Assembly: GCA_963738835.1 (NCBI GenBank)
Contig: CAVTYH010000002.1
Span: 868,001-932,000, forward strand
Direction of reading: 5' to 3'
DNA from: CAVTYH01 sp963738835
GTDB lineage: Bacteria; Planctomycetota; Planctomycetia; Pirellulales; JADZDJ01
DNA: 64,000 nucleotides
Position 1 is the first letter of the stretch, and every line of letters begins with the position of its first letter. Of the stretch, positions 20,967 to 29,921 are shown one piece after another. A program made the translations under genes and the position numbers. Below the pieces are notes generated by a model. That model made no database searches. It was given only the letters and a program-made list of their open reading frames with translations, and was not told where the DNA came from.

Positions 20967-21082
20967 ATTAGCCGCGAATGAACGCAAATAAACGCGAATC
21001 GATCAGACAAGAACAGATTCAAATCCTTCTATATCATATGCCTTGCTTATTTGCGTTCATCCGCGTTCATTTGCGGCTAACA
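20967..21082. repeat. Inverted pair of GCGAATGAACGC-type dispersed repeats
   Basis: TTAGCCGCGAATGAACGC at the left and ATCCGCGTTCATTTGCGGC at the right form long inverted arms around an AT-rich 50-base centre. A further TCTGCGTCTTTGCGCC segment follows to about 21110. Both are low-information dispersed repeats common in planctomycete spacers; similar CGCAGAG-type sequence occurs near 50757-50800. Confidence 0.6.
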
Positions 21083-21112
21083 ACTCTGCGTCTTTGCGCC
21101 TTTGCGTGACAT

Positions 21113-22384
21113 CTACACCACATACCCAGCAAAGTCGCCGGCAAATGCTAAATCGTGCTGTAAGGCATCGCAACCGGCACGGGCTGCTTCGATCGTCGCC
21201 GGCTCCGCCAAACGCCGGACCACAACCATAGGCAGCGTGACGTCGGCCGTCTTGTTCGCAAACTCCCGCAGTTGGTTGACTTCGATAAATGCAAGTTGTG
21301 CCCACGGGACCAAACTCAGTAGCTCAACTGCCGTGACCGATTGCGCCAACAATAAATTCTGCACGCTGCTGCGAAGATCGTTCGGCGCCGCAGCATCGCC
21401 GCCCAGCAAAACAATTCCCACCGCCGGCCACTGGGCCAAGCGGCGCAACTCTGCGATCAATTCTGTCGTCCCGCCCATTTCCAAAGCCTCGCCCGTTGGG
21501 AGAGGGGGGGGTGAAGGTGCGGCGGTCTGGTCGCACACCCTCACCCCAGGCCTCTCCCCGGGGGAGAGGGAGCAATGTTCAAAGTCGCCTTGAATAAAAT
21601 CCCGCGTCCACGGTGTAAGATCGGCCACCAGCAGCACCCCGCGCCGACTTGCCAGCTCACAAACTTCATCGCTCGGCTCCGGCACAACCAGCGCCGTCCA
21701 AGATTCTCTCGCAAACGCCTCGTCATTCCCCATTCCCCATTCCCCACTCCCCATTGGCGGCCGCATCGCTCCCCGCAACACAAACCGCTTCCCGTCGAAA
21801 AACAGCGACTGCCCGCGTACTCCCAGCCGACGAATGCCCAGCAGCCGCTCGCACCGCCACAGTAACTCGGCGCCGCGTCGCAATTCGATTTCTGCCCGAT
21901 ACAAAAACGGCAACTCCGGCGTCCAAAAACACGGATCGGGCACCACCGCCTCCGCCAACAGCCCCTCAACCCCTCGTTCCCTCGGGGTGGCGGGGGTCGA
22001 GGCTGCCGAGCCTCCGGAATTTCCTGTTCCTGCTGGGGGCTCCCTTTGGTCGACCCCAGCCACCATTCCTCCGCCGACGCTGTTCAAAAACTCGATTGTG
22101 CGCGGGTCTCCCGACCCCGCACGCCCGGCACTCAAAAACGGCATCCGCAGTGGCAGCGTGTGGGCGAACGCACACTCCGGCCCCACAAGCCGCCCGCCAA
22201 GCGTCAATTCCCCTGTCCCCCGCCATTCATCCACCGCCACCGCCAGCCGCGCATAAACCCGCGCCACCGCCGGATTCGCTTCGCCATGAAACACCTCCAG
22301 CCGCTCGCTTAAATCGGCCGGCGCAAGACTGCCCGCGGCAAGCCGAGCCGAATCGAAATCAGATTGGATAGGCGTTTGCGACAT
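21113..22384 (-). CDS. Hypothetical protein with GH2-like beta-sandwich piece, invaded by repeats
   Basis: Function not recognised. A middle segment (WTPELPFLYRAEIELRRG, then CERLLGIRRLGVRGQ and FDGKRFVLRGA) resembles the sugar-binding/immunoglobulin region and the start of the barrel in GH2 glycosidases, where 'P..PFLY' and 'G.R' and 'NGK...LRG' occur. The remaining barrel is reduced and lacks recognisable catalytic Glu residues. Three inserts look foreign: MGSGEWGMGN from a GGGGAATGG repeat, EHCSLSPGERPGVRVCDQ plus PSPPPLPTGEALE from two copies of the CTCACCCC repeat, and GSAASTPATPRERG. A TTG nine bases upstream is an alternative start. I infer a degenerating, non-catalytic relative. Confidence 0.55.
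   Translation of the reverse strand: MSQTPIQSDFDSARLAAGSLAPADLSERLEVFHGEANPAVARVYARLAVAVDEWRGTGELTLGGRLVGPECAFAHTLPLRMPFLSAGRAGSGDPRTIEFLNSVGGGMVAGVDQREPPAGTGNSGGSAASTPATPRERGVEGLLAEAVVPDPCFWTPELPFLYRAEIELRRGAELLWRCERLLGIRRLGVRGQSLFFDGKRFVLRGAMRPPMGSGEWGMGNDEAFARESWTALVVPEPSDEVCELASRRGVLLVADLTPWTRDFIQGDFEHCSLSPGERPGVRVCDQTAAPSPPPLPTGEALEMGGTTELIAELRRLAQWPAVGIVLLGGDAAAPNDLRSSVQNLLLAQSVTAVELLSLVPWAQLAFIEVNQLREFANKTADVTLPMVVVRRLAEPATIEAARAGCDALQHDLAFAGDFAGYVV
21488..21573. repeat. Two CTCACCCC/GAGAGGG repeats inside a coding sequence
   Basis: Two inverted copies of the CCCTCACCCC...CTCTCCC...GAGAGGGAG repeat lie head to head within the hypothetical gene and are translated in frame. Further copies are intergenic at 25578, 26135, 46667 and 50511, with a diverged one at 16648. 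Confidence 0.75.
21723..21757. repeat. CATTCCCC tandem low-complexity repeat inside a coding sequence
   Basis: Four near-copies of CATTCCC(C) in a row, the complement of the repeat seen in the GT2 gene. It encodes a Gly/Met/Trp-rich insert in the hypothetical protein. Confidence 0.65.
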
Positions 22385-22445
22385 TGGCTGCAATTCTAAG
22401 CTGGTAGCGCAGCCACGTCAGCAGGCAGTTTGTCTGTGCTCGAGA

Positions 22446-22826
22446 CTATTTGCCGCTAACCGTCTTGCGTTTCCGCAACGCGTTTTGCAGCACGCGATCG
22501 ATTTTGTCGACGGTTCTTGGCGTGGCCGAATGTTTGCCGCTTTCCAGTCGCGAGATCGTTTCTTGCCGCACGCCAGCCAGTTTCGCCAACCGCTCTTGCG
22601 TCAGCCCCGCCGCACGGCGATCGCGAATCAAACCCCGCGCCAACGTGATCCGAGCAAATTCGATGGCCGGATATCGACCGTTCTTGTCCGGTTCTGGCAA
22701 TGCCGGCAGATCATCGTCGGCGGTGATATTTGGTCGGTCCTGTTTCGCGCATAGCCGTTCATACTCGGCTTGAGGCACGAGCACAAAACGTTGCCCACCT
22801 AAATCGATATGTTGAACTCCAATCAT
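22446..22826 (-). CDS. XRE-family antitoxin or repressor
   Basis: DNA-binding antitoxin expected to neutralise the upstream toxin and repress the operon. The N-terminal half (IDLGGQRFVLVPQAEYERL) is an extension often found on antitoxins of HigA-like pairs. The C-terminal half is a clear helix-turn-helix: IRDRRAAGLTQERLAKLAG then VRQETISRLESGKHSATP. The basic tail (LRKRKTVSGK) could contact DNA. The gene lies 49 bases downstream of the toxin on the same strand, giving the toxin-first order typical of HigBA-like systems. A palindromic site stands in front of the operon. Confidence 0.87.
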   Translation of the reverse strand: MIGVQHIDLGGQRFVLVPQAEYERLCAKQDRPNITADDDLPALPEPDKNGRYPAIEFARITLARGLIRDRRAAGLTQERLAKLAGVRQETISRLESGKHSATPRTVDKIDRVLQNALRKRKTVSGK

Positions 22827-22875
22827 GTCCTGCCTGTTTTGGCCAAAGGTTTGGAATCCGCCACGACTTCATCGT

Positions 22876-23133
22876 TTAGGTTTCGTCGTAGAACCCATCA
22901 CGATGCCCAATTTGTTCGACGATCACTTCATCCGCGACAATTCGAAACTGCAACCGATAATCGCCGGTCCGCAACCGATACCGGCCGGCGAGTTTCCCCG
23001 ACAGCGACTTTGCCCCGCTCACGTTGGGCCAACTGGTAAGCCGGGCAAGCAATTCGACAACTCGCGACAGCATTCCCCACGGCAAGCCGGCAAGTTGCTT
23101 CGTCGCCTCAATCTCGAGCGTGATCTTAGGCAT
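22876..23133 (-). CDS. RelE/ParE-superfamily toxin
   Basis: Small basic protein of 85 residues predicted to be an mRNA interferase or gyrase poison. I start at MPKITLEIEATKQLAGLP. The family core is present: LSGKLAGRYRLRTGDYRLQFRIVADEVIVEQIGHRD split over strands, with the conserved 'L.G..RLR.GDYR' and 'I..I.HR..(Y/F)'. The last block HRDGFYD replaces the usual HRRDVY. The XRE antitoxin follows directly. A near-perfect palindrome just upstream probably binds the toxin-antitoxin complex. Whether it is RelE-like (ribosome-dependent) or ParE-like cannot be decided by eye. Confidence 0.85.
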   Translation of the reverse strand: MPKITLEIEATKQLAGLPWGMLSRVVELLARLTSWPNVSGAKSLSGKLAGRYRLRTGDYRLQFRIVADEVIVEQIGHRDGFYDET

Positions 23134-23142
23134 GACAATTGT

Positions 23143-23159
23143 ATGACAAAATATGTCAT
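23143..23159 (-). promoter_or_regulatory. Palindromic operator of the toxin-antitoxin operon
   Basis: ATGACA-AAATA-TGTCAT, a perfect 6-bp inverted repeat with a 5-base AT-rich centre, 9 bases upstream of the toxin ATG. A partial third half-site (ATGACA) overlaps the start codon region. The position fits autorepression by the XRE antitoxin. Confidence 0.6.
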
Positions 23160-23219
23160 GTGTCAAATGATTCTCGACCCGGACGACGATGGGAGGCTTT
23201 CGAAATGCACCATAAAATC

Positions 23220-24510
23220 TCAAATCTCATCAGTCACTAACTCGCCGTCGTCAGCCAGTTTGTCGTATACACTTTCGATGAATTCCTGGTCATCGTCGGA
23301 CATTGTGAGGCTTTGACGATATTGGAGTGCCTCTGCATCGGCGACATATTCGACTTCAACGTGGTGTTCTTTGACGATTTTGCAAATCGACTCAATGTCG
23401 GTCTTGAAGAACTCTTTTCGCGGATTGGTTTTGTTGATTCTCGCTCGGAAAAACGCTCGATTCAGCGCATTTTCCAATGTGGGAGCGTTGTCGCAGGAAA
23501 TCATCATATGGACGTCGAATGGAAATGGTACCGAAGCGGCACTCAGTTCATAGACGCGCTCCATCGGCTCCAGACGTCGTGTCATGCCAATTTTGAAAAC
23601 ACCTTCTCCAAAAGAACCGATGTTTGAGATTACATACACATGGCCCGCTTTGGTAAGTTGTGCTTGTGAGATTGCTCGTTGCGCTCTTTCTTCTGCTTCT
23701 TTTAGACGAGCACGCAACCGCTCTACTTCAGCGCTATGTTGCCCTTCTGCTTCCGCGAGGGCTTTTTCCAGTGTCGCTTTGATTGCTTCCCGCTCACGAT
23801 CCAATTGCTTGAGCTCGCGTTCAATCTCCTTTTCTCTCAACTGTTCCTCTCGAATTTGCGCCTTGATGCGGGCCTGTTCCTCGCGTTCGAAGGCGGCACG
23901 AACTGCCATTTCATACTCCCGCTTGAGATCGGCCAGCAAAACGACTTGTTCGGTTGTTGAGATGTCAAAACCGATTTCACGGCAGTTTTCAATAGCGTCC
24001 AGTAAGCGCTGCTTGCAATTTGTGAAATTGTTTGCATTCAGAGAAGCGCCAATCCAATTGACATTGTCTTTGAGATAGCGATTGCCGAGTTCGTTACTTC
24101 GTTGATCAAGTTTTTCCTAATTTTGCCTCTGCAATTCGCGATCCAAATTGAGTTTCCTGACATTGAAGTCGAGATTTCTTAGGTCCCTCTTAAGAACAGC
24201 GTTCTCAGTTTGAAGTTCATTAATATGAAATCACTCTTTCGTCGAACTGGGCTCGTTCTGACTTGAACTGCGCCGTTTGTTGTTGAAACGCTAGCTCTTG
24301 TGCTTTTAGTTCGGCATGTACACGGTGTGTTTCTTGGATGAGCTCTTGGTGCTTTACTCGGAGATTCTCAAAATCCTCTCGGATTCGTTCCTCTTTTGCG
24401 TCTTGCTGCCGCTTCTGCAATTGGACCAATCGCCGTCGTGCATCTAGCGCTATGAACACGCAGAATCCGCCTCCGAATATGCCAATGACGCAAATGACAA
24501 CGTAGTCCAT
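23220..24510 (-). CDS. DUF4041 protein with C-terminal GIY-YIG-like (T5orf172/MUG113) domain; broken
   Basis: Membrane-tethered coiled-coil protein ending in a nuclease-like domain; its role is unknown, though relatives occur on phages and mobile or defence regions. It begins MDYVVICVIGIFGGGFC, a single membrane span, then a long coiled coil (KEERIREDFENLRVKH). The DUF4041-type core is CREIGFDISTTEQVV to LADLKREYEMAV, followed by a second coiled coil. The last domain has KAGHVYVISNIGSFGEGVFK and IGMTRRLEPMERVYEL, where VYVISN and IGMTRR correspond to the GIY and R elements, then ENALNRAF and NPRKEFF. A frame change near 24235 and an in-frame TAG at 24117-24119 break it; coiled-coil sequence continues across both. 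The start overlaps the end of the zinc-ribbon gene's operon. Confidence 0.75.
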
Positions 24511-24518
24511 TGAATACC

Positions 24519-25190
24519 TCAAACACTGGCGGTCTGATCGCGGAAAACTAATACGAATGACACCTTTGCATGGCAGCGCGGGCAGGCAATCTCTTCAAGA
24601 AATCGCGCTTTTGCGCCTTGCCGACGGCACCGCACGACGGGCATTTGGCTGTGGCAGGCTCATCCATTCGAGTATGGAGTTTCAACAGGTATGAGCCCTC
24701 TGACGGCGTACGATGAACGATTTCCATTTTCTCCCATACCTCGACCAGCGATCGCCATCTATCCTGATCGCCGCCCAACAACTGTCGCAGTTTATCCTGA
24801 TGACAGCTCGGATGCTGTTCGAGGTGATTCCAAAGGCGATGAGCGTCCCACATTAACTGTCTTGCTTCTGTGCGGCCTCGCGGCAAATCAGCGGAACAAT
24901 TTTTCTCAATCCGCCGCTGGCTCTTTAAAAGTACGTCAAGCTTATCAAGGCTTTCAAAATCGAACAGCAATGGAGCAAATCGCAAAACTAGATCGATGGC
25001 TTCGATTTCGACGGCCTCGCTGCCAGCGTACTTGCACTCGTACTGCATTATGCCGTCGATGTGGTCCCATGCAGATACAGACAATTGAACCGCCCTTGGG
25101 TGAGCATTGGCTTGAAGCGCTTTGCGCTTCGGCCAATAGCCCAGCATATTGCTGCCAATGATGCTCCATTTCTACTTTGGTCATGGCCAT
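24519..25190 (-). CDS. Unrecognised protein ending in a zinc ribbon; two frame breaks
   Basis: About 220 residues. The first part (MTKVEMEHHWQQYAGLLAEAQSA) leads by a frame change near 25110 into ANAHPRAVQLSVSAWDHIDG and a helical region with FAPLLFDFESLDKLDVLLKS, all without a known family. The C-terminus is a two-pair zinc ribbon: CPSCGAVGKAQKRDFLEEI then ACPRCHAKVSFV. This is only seen after a second frame change near 24600; in the uncorrected frame the second pair is lost. It ends 8 bases before the ATG of the DUF4041 gene, so the two should be one operon. The constant pairing with a nuclease-like protein is the only functional hint. Confidence 0.5.
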
Positions 25191-25266
25191 TCTGCGAGTT
25201 CCTGTGACAGGTCAGAACGATTATCCCGCCACGCAGCGGGGATCGCAACATTGACTTTCAGTGCCC

Positions 25267-25425
25267 TCATCCGCCTTTGCGGTAGATGTCCTGCGGTGGC
25301 CGAGGATGATTAACCGGTCGTTGTGGATTTCATCCACGACTGGATAATCGTCAAGGTGGATGCGCCAGGTGTTTGGTTCGCCGGCCAGTTGCAACGCCGA
25401 AGGTGTTGCAGATCGATGCCCAGGG
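25267..25425 (-). pseudogene. Remnant of a RelE-family toxin
   Basis: The C-terminal half of a RelE-like toxin is visible: LAGEPNTWRIHLDDYPVVDEI then HNDRLIIL, and after a one-base frame change HRRDIYRKGG and a stop. This matches the family tail 'L.G....WRIRVGDYRV.YEI...' and 'V.HR.D.Y'. Upstream the sequence dissolves into a low-complexity GCGGCGAAGCGGCGCAGC repeat with no start or family N-terminus, and no antitoxin is adjacent. Confidence 0.6.
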
Positions 25426-25577
25426 TCAAGCGGCGCTGCGCCGCTTCGCCGCTGGCTTACGTGGAGCTTGATTGCGCAGCCCTGGCAAAGTCGTAGCATT
25501 TTCACTTGCGAATTTGGCCACGTGTTTTGTATAGTGCATAAATGTATAAATAGGCGTTGACGATTGGTTGTCAGCGG

Positions 25578-25617
25578 CACCCTCACCCCAACCCTCTCCC
25601 GGAAGGAGAGGGAGCGG
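25578..25617. repeat. CTCACCCC...GAGAGGGAG dispersed repeat
   Basis: A copy of the repeat whose arms CCCTCTCCC and GGAGAGGGAG can pair around a short loop. It borders the GACAAAATT-rich stretch on its left. Confidence 0.75.
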
Positions 25618-25697
25618 GTATTTTGAAACTGCCTGTAGCCACCCCCGCGTCAAATTACCCACATACCGCCAAAACTGACAAAAAATGAGTACGCAAA

Positions 25698-26090
25698 CGA
25701 CAAAATTGGTGGAATTGTGTCGCGGCCGGCAGCGGGCTGAAGCGGCATTTTGCGGCACATCGGGGCCGCGACCGACGACAAAATTGAGCAATTTCGCCGA
25801 AATTAACGGGGTCCCCCAGGATCGCGACAAAATTCGCGCTCCCGAGCCCCGGCTGAATCCGACAAATCGAAACACTCATCGGCGAAAGAAGTTGAGGCCG
25901 CCGCAGTGGGGGCGATTGGCGCTCGACAATCCGGTCGAACCAGGGCTGAAATCCGCGCTTGTCTGGACAAAATTCGAGTGGCGCCAGCGCGATAAGTTTC
26001 AAAATCGCCTGCACGTCGCGCCGTTGCAGGCTGTACGAGTGACGAATTATAATGCAGAGCTATGGTTTTGTCGGCAGGATGGGCGACAAA
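25698..26090. repeat. Array of GACAAAATT motifs, locus A
   Basis: Four exact GACAAAATT copies at 25699, 25777, 25826 and 25966, three of them inside CGACAAAATT, with partial copies at 26064 (opposite strand) and 26083. Spacing is irregular (about 50-140 bases) and the intervening sequence is not repeated. The same motif array recurs at 46.75-46.99 kb. The stretch is bordered on both sides by the CTCACCCC repeat. Meaning unknown. Confidence 0.6.
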
Positions 26091-26134
26091 ACCCCGAGTT
26101 GTGCGGAGTCGGGAGACCTGCATACAGCCAAGAA

Positions 26135-26174
26135 CCCCTCACCCCGGCCCTCTCCCACAAGGAGAGAAGGAGCA
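26135..26174. repeat. CTCACCCC...GAGAAGGAG dispersed repeat upstream of metK
   Basis: A further copy of the hairpin repeat, 60 bases before the metK start, so it probably lies in the metK leader. Confidence 0.75.
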
Positions 26175-26236
26175 ATTCCCGGCAACTCATCTCAAGCAGC
26201 AACCGTCAAAATTTACATCGATCAGGAGAGCAACTC

Positions 26237-27433
26237 GTGGCATCCGGCAGAATTTTGTTTACCAGCGAATCGGTCAGCGAAGGTCACCCCGACAAATTGG
26301 CCGATCGGATTTCCGACAGCATTCTCGATGCGCTGATCGCTCAAGACCCCATGAGCCGCGTGGCTTGCGAGACGCTGGTCACCACCGGCCTGTGCGTGCT
26401 GGCCGGCGAGATCACTTCCAAGGCCGTCGTCGACTTTCAGCAAGTGGCCCGTGATGCGATACACGATGTGGGTTACCTGGATGCCAAGTGGGGCATCGGC
26501 TGGGACACGTGCTCGGTGCTGGTTGCACTGCACAGCCAGAGCCCGGATATTGCGATGGGGGTGAACGAAGATTCAACCAAGGGCAAAGAAATTGGCGCGG
26601 GCGATCAGGGATTGATGTTTGGCTATGCAATTAACGATACGCCAGAGCTGATGCCGCTGCCGATTGCACTGGCGCACCGCATCACCAATGCATTGACCGA
26701 CGCCCGCAAGCAGGGCGTGGTGAAATGGCTGCGGCCCGACAGCAAGAGCCAGGTAACGGTGGAGTACGACGGCGCCAAGCCGGTGCGCATCGATACCGTG
26801 GTGGTAAGTACGCAGCACGACGAGAGTGTGCAGCAAAAGGAAATTCGTGACTTTGTGATTGAGAACGTGATCGAACCGTGCTTGCCGCGCGACTTGGTCA
26901 CCAACAAAATCACGTACCATGTGAATCCGACCGGGCGGTTTGTGGTCGGCGGTCCGCATGGCGACACGGGTTTGACGGGCCGCAAGATCATCGTCGACAC
27001 CTACGGCGGCTGGGGTCGGCATGGCGGTGGAGCGTTCAGCGGCAAAGATCCGACGAAGGTCGATCGCAGTGCGGCTTACATGGCCCGGCACGTGGCGAAG
27101 AATATTGTGGCGGCTGGCCTGGCTGACCGCTGCGAAGTGCAGTTGGCCTACGCCATCGGTGTGTCTGAGCCTGTGAGCATCCACGTTGATACCGATGGCA
27201 CGGGCCGTGTCGAAGACGAACGGATTTGCGAACTCGTGCGCGATTTGTTCCCGCTGACGCCGGGCGGCATTATCAAGTATCTGGACCTGCGACGGCCGAT
27301 TTATGCCAAGACGGCCGCCGGCGGTCACTTTGGCCGCGACGACAAAGATTTCACCTGGGAAAGCACACACCGAGCCGCCGAGTTGGCCAAAGCCGCAGGC
27401 GTAAAGCCCGCGCGCGTGCCGGCGATGGCCTGA
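26237..27433 (+). CDS. metK: S-adenosylmethionine synthetase
   Basis: Makes S-adenosylmethionine from methionine and ATP in the cytosol. The start is a GTG with AGGAGAG 8 bases upstream, giving VASGRILFTSESVSEGHPDK, exactly the family N-terminus; the frame is open far upstream but only through repeat sequence. Landmarks: GHPDK at residues 16-20, GAGDQGLMFGYA, the Lys/Asp-rich loop, GGPHGDTGLTGRKIIVDTYGG in two family blocks, GGGAFSGKDPTKVDRS and the C-terminal HFGR(D). The length of 398 residues is normal and the gene is unbroken. I see no SAM riboswitch in the leader. Confidence 0.97.
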   Translation: MASGRILFTSESVSEGHPDKLADRISDSILDALIAQDPMSRVACETLVTTGLCVLAGEITSKAVVDFQQVARDAIHDVGYLDAKWGIGWDTCSVLVALHSQSPDIAMGVNEDSTKGKEIGAGDQGLMFGYAINDTPELMPLPIALAHRITNALTDARKQGVVKWLRPDSKSQVTVEYDGAKPVRIDTVVVSTQHDESVQQKEIRDFVIENVIEPCLPRDLVTNKITYHVNPTGRFVVGGPHGDTGLTGRKIIVDTYGGWGRHGGGAFSGKDPTKVDRSAAYMARHVAKNIVAAGLADRCEVQLAYAIGVSEPVSIHVDTDGTGRVEDERICELVRDLFPLTPGGIIKYLDLRRPIYAKTAAGGHFGRDDKDFTWESTHRAAELAKAAGVKPARVPAMA

Positions 27434-27459
27434 TTGGCGGACGAGCTGCGAGAAATTGC

Positions 27460-28275
27460 ATGGAGGTAGTGAATCGATATGCTCGCGCCGGCGGATTTTG
27501 GAATGCGTCGACGGCGCCGCCGGAAGTTGGCCGTGTGGCGTCGATCGGACTGACCGGACTGCTGGCGCTGAGCGCACTTATGTTGCTGACTCGGCGGATT
27601 GCCGGAGCGCTTTCAGAACCCTTGCCGACCGGGCTGCTGGTCGGCGTGATGCTGGCTGCGGGCACCGCGGCTCTTGTCGGCTGCTTGCTCCGTGAGCCGG
27701 ATGCGACACATCATCGAGGAGCACGCGCCGAGTTTTGGATCGTTGTAGTCTCGTTGCCACTGTTGGCGTTTGCGTTGTCGGTTCCCGCAAGTTCGGCCAT
27801 TGGATTGTCGGCGATGTGGTTGATTGTTGCCGGAAGTGAAATTGGTCTCCTGGCACTGCGTCGTCATCCGCGACATCCGCGACGCGCGTCGGATATTTAC
27901 GTCGATCGTCGTCGTGTGACGTCGAGGCTGTTGCTGCAGGATGCCAAGGAAGAACGCGAGGCTGCGGCCGATTGGAATGATTTGTCGCTCACTCAGCGAT
28001 TGAATTATTATCGCGTGGCCGAAGGGCGGTGTAATATTGAAGGATGGTTGCGGATCAACTTCGCTGCCGATCAACGGACCGCAATTGTGCATGTTGCATT
28101 TTGCCCGGCGCTGGCGAGTCAGCCGATGGTTGAAGCCGAGGCCTTGGACGGCACGGCATGCGAAATTCGGCCCACGCTGGTTCTTCCCTGGGGCGTACGC
28201 TGGGAAGTGCGCTTGGATGTACCGGCGAGCGAGCCCACTACAGCCGTGCTCGGTTTTTCGGCAATGGAATCTTGA
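27460..28275 (+). CDS. Unknown inner-membrane protein
   Basis: Not recognised. It begins MEVVNRYARAGG; the frame is also open upstream inside metK, but this ATG lies just after the metK stop. Four hydrophobic segments span about residues 30-50, 62-82, 98-118 and 120-137. The C-terminal 120 residues are soluble, with a conserved-looking RLNYYRVAEGRCNIEGWLR block and a beta-rich end (FCPALASQPMVEAE, WGVRWEVRLDVPA). It follows metK by 26 bases and its stop overlaps the next start (TGATG), so the three are likely co-transcribed. I recall similar undescribed proteins only from planctomycetes, which is not proof. Confidence 0.65.
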   Translation: MEVVNRYARAGGFWNASTAPPEVGRVASIGLTGLLALSALMLLTRRIAGALSEPLPTGLLVGVMLAAGTAALVGCLLREPDATHHRGARAEFWIVVVSLPLLAFALSVPASSAIGLSAMWLIVAGSEIGLLALRRHPRHPRRASDIYVDRRRVTSRLLLQDAKEEREAAADWNDLSLTQRLNYYRVAEGRCNIEGWLRINFAADQRTAIVHVAFCPALASQPMVEAEALDGTACEIRPTLVLPWGVRWEVRLDVPASEPTTAVLGFSAMES

Positions 28276-28427
28276 TGTTTCCGACCGACCCGGTCGGGCT
28301 ATGTAGACTTCAAATGGCACGTTGGCCGCGTCATGTTTGGACGACGATTTATACCTACGGGGTGATCTTTGTGTTGTTTCCGTTGCTGTGTTTTTTAACC
28401 TATGCTTGGGTTCGTGGTTGGCTTTAG
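28275..28427 (+). CDS. Small membrane protein translationally coupled to the previous gene
   Basis: A 50-residue protein starting at the ATG inside TGATG of the preceding stop. One strong membrane span (TYGVIFVLFPLLCFLTYAWV, about residues 28-47) with positive residues before it (RWPRH). A second ATG at residue 14 (MARWPRH) is possible. Too short for family assignment; the overlap is the main support. Confidence 0.5.
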   Translation: MFPTDPVGLCRLQMARWPRHVWTTIYTYGVIFVLFPLLCFLTYAWVRGWL

Positions 28428-28475
28428 GGAAGGCCGAGCGAAGAAATCAGAACACAGAATTCGCAGGCGATTTTT

Positions 28476-29898
28476 GTGAACGAGCTTAATGCAATGCCGC
28501 CGGCGAGCTATGACAATTTGCTCGGATTGCTGGCTTCGCATGGTCAGCAGCATCTGCTGCAGTTCTGGGATGAATTGACGAGCACAGAGCGCCAGCGGCT
28601 GGCAGCGCAAATTACGCTGATCGATTTTCCTCTCGTCGCAAGATTGCATCGTCAGGCCAGTGGAAATGCAGATTGGGCGGCGCTCGCACGCCGCGCCCAA
28701 CCGCCGACGGCGTTTCGACTCGACGGCAGTGGCAATCGGTTTTCTGCCAAAGAGGCTCGGGTGGCGGGAGAAAAGGCACTGCGAAGTGGGCAGGTGGGTG
28801 CAATTCTTGTGGCCGGCGGTCAGGGAACGCGCCTCCGCTTCGATCATCCAAAGGGCATGTACAAAATCGGTCCGGTTTCCGGCGCCTCGCTGTTCCAGAT
28901 TCTCTTGGAAAAGCTGCGGGCAATCGGCCTGCGCTTCGGTGCGGCGATTCCGCTGTATTTGATGACCAGTCCGGCAACGGATGCAGAGACCCAAGAGTAC
29001 CTCAGCGAAAACAATCGTTTTGGACTTTCGGCCGACTCGGTACGAGTGTTTTGCCAGGGCGTAATGCCCGCGGTGGACGCGGTCGGCGGGAAGGTGCTGC
29101 TGGCAGGCAAGGCGGAGGTGGCGCTAAGCCCCGATGGTCACGGAGGCACGCTAGCGGCACTCGATCGCAGCGGTGGTTTGGCCGATATCGAGCGGCGCGG
29201 CATCAAGCACTTGTTTTACTTTCAGGTCGATAATCCGCTGGTCGAAATGTGCGATCCAATATTGATTGGTTACCACATCCTGTCGAGCTCGGAGATGTCG
29301 ACCCTGGCCATCGCCAAGCGCGACCCCTTGGAACGCGTCGGCAACATTGTGCAAATTGACAGCCGCGCACACATCATTGAATACAGCGATCTGTCGGCCG
29401 AAGTAGCCGAACAGCGCAACGCCGACGGTTCGCTGCGGCTTTGGGCTGGCAACACAGCAATTCACGTTTTCGACGTCGACTTTTTGCTGCGCCAGCCGCG
29501 ATGCTGATGCGTTGCCGTACCATGTTGCTCGGAAGAAAGTGCCGTATTTGAATGACCAAGGGGAAACGATTGAGCCAGCCGAGCCCAATGCGATCAAATT
29601 TGAGCGGTTCATATTCGATTTGCTGCCGCGGGCGACGAATTCAATTGTCGTTGAGACGGATGCGGCGCAAACCTTCGCTCCGGTGAAAAATGCGCCCGGC
29701 GCAGAGCGCGATTCGCCCGACACTTGCCAGGCGGCCATGGTATGGCTCTATCGAGACTGGCTGGCGGCGGCGGGAGCAACCGTTGCTGCCGATGTGCCGG
29801 TGGAAATCAGCCCGTTGTTTGCGCTCGACCAAGACGAATTAAGCGCGAAAGTTCTACCGGGAACCCGGATCGGCAAGCCGACGTACTTCCAAGTTTGA
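28476..29898 (+). CDS. UTP-sugar (UDP-N-acetylglucosamine-type) pyrophosphorylase; frame break
   Basis: Cytosolic enzyme that joins UTP with a sugar 1-phosphate, supplying UDP-GlcNAc or a related sugar nucleotide. It belongs to the eukaryote-like UAP/UGP family rather than GlmU. The signature LVAGGQGTRLRFDHPKG carries the nucleotide loop; YLMTSPATDAETQEY and QVDNPLVEMCDP (metal-binding DN) follow, then the sugar-binding NAIKFERFIFDLLP. The start is a GTG; an ATG six codons in is an alternative. The frame changes near 29500, where joining gives RDADALPYHVARKKVPYLN. About 470 residues in all, normal for the family. It may feed the cell-surface polysaccharide pathways with the UDP-glucose dehydrogenase at 47 kb. 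Confidence 0.88.
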
Positions 29899-29921
29899 AT
29901 TCGAGCCTTATCCAGCGGTGG

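Larger units (their letters stand above)
25191..26236. other. Long spacer with toxin remnant, dispersed repeats and GACAAAATT motifs
   Basis: Apart from the RelE remnant and the repeats listed separately, no gene is supported. An open frame continuous with metK runs through much of it but shows no protein-like composition and crosses two dispersed repeats, so it is not an N-terminal extension of metK. Confidence 0.6.

Noticed and set aside
22446..23133. Toxin-antitoxin genes as part of an integron cassette array
   Set aside because: No attC-like structure was found on either side, although such pairs are common cassette cargo.
25685..26236. Open frame continuous with metK, giving a 184-residue N-terminal extension
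   Set aside because: It runs through two dispersed repeats and the GACAAAATT array, lacks protein-like composition, and the GTG at 26237 has a ribosome site and gives the normal family N-terminus.
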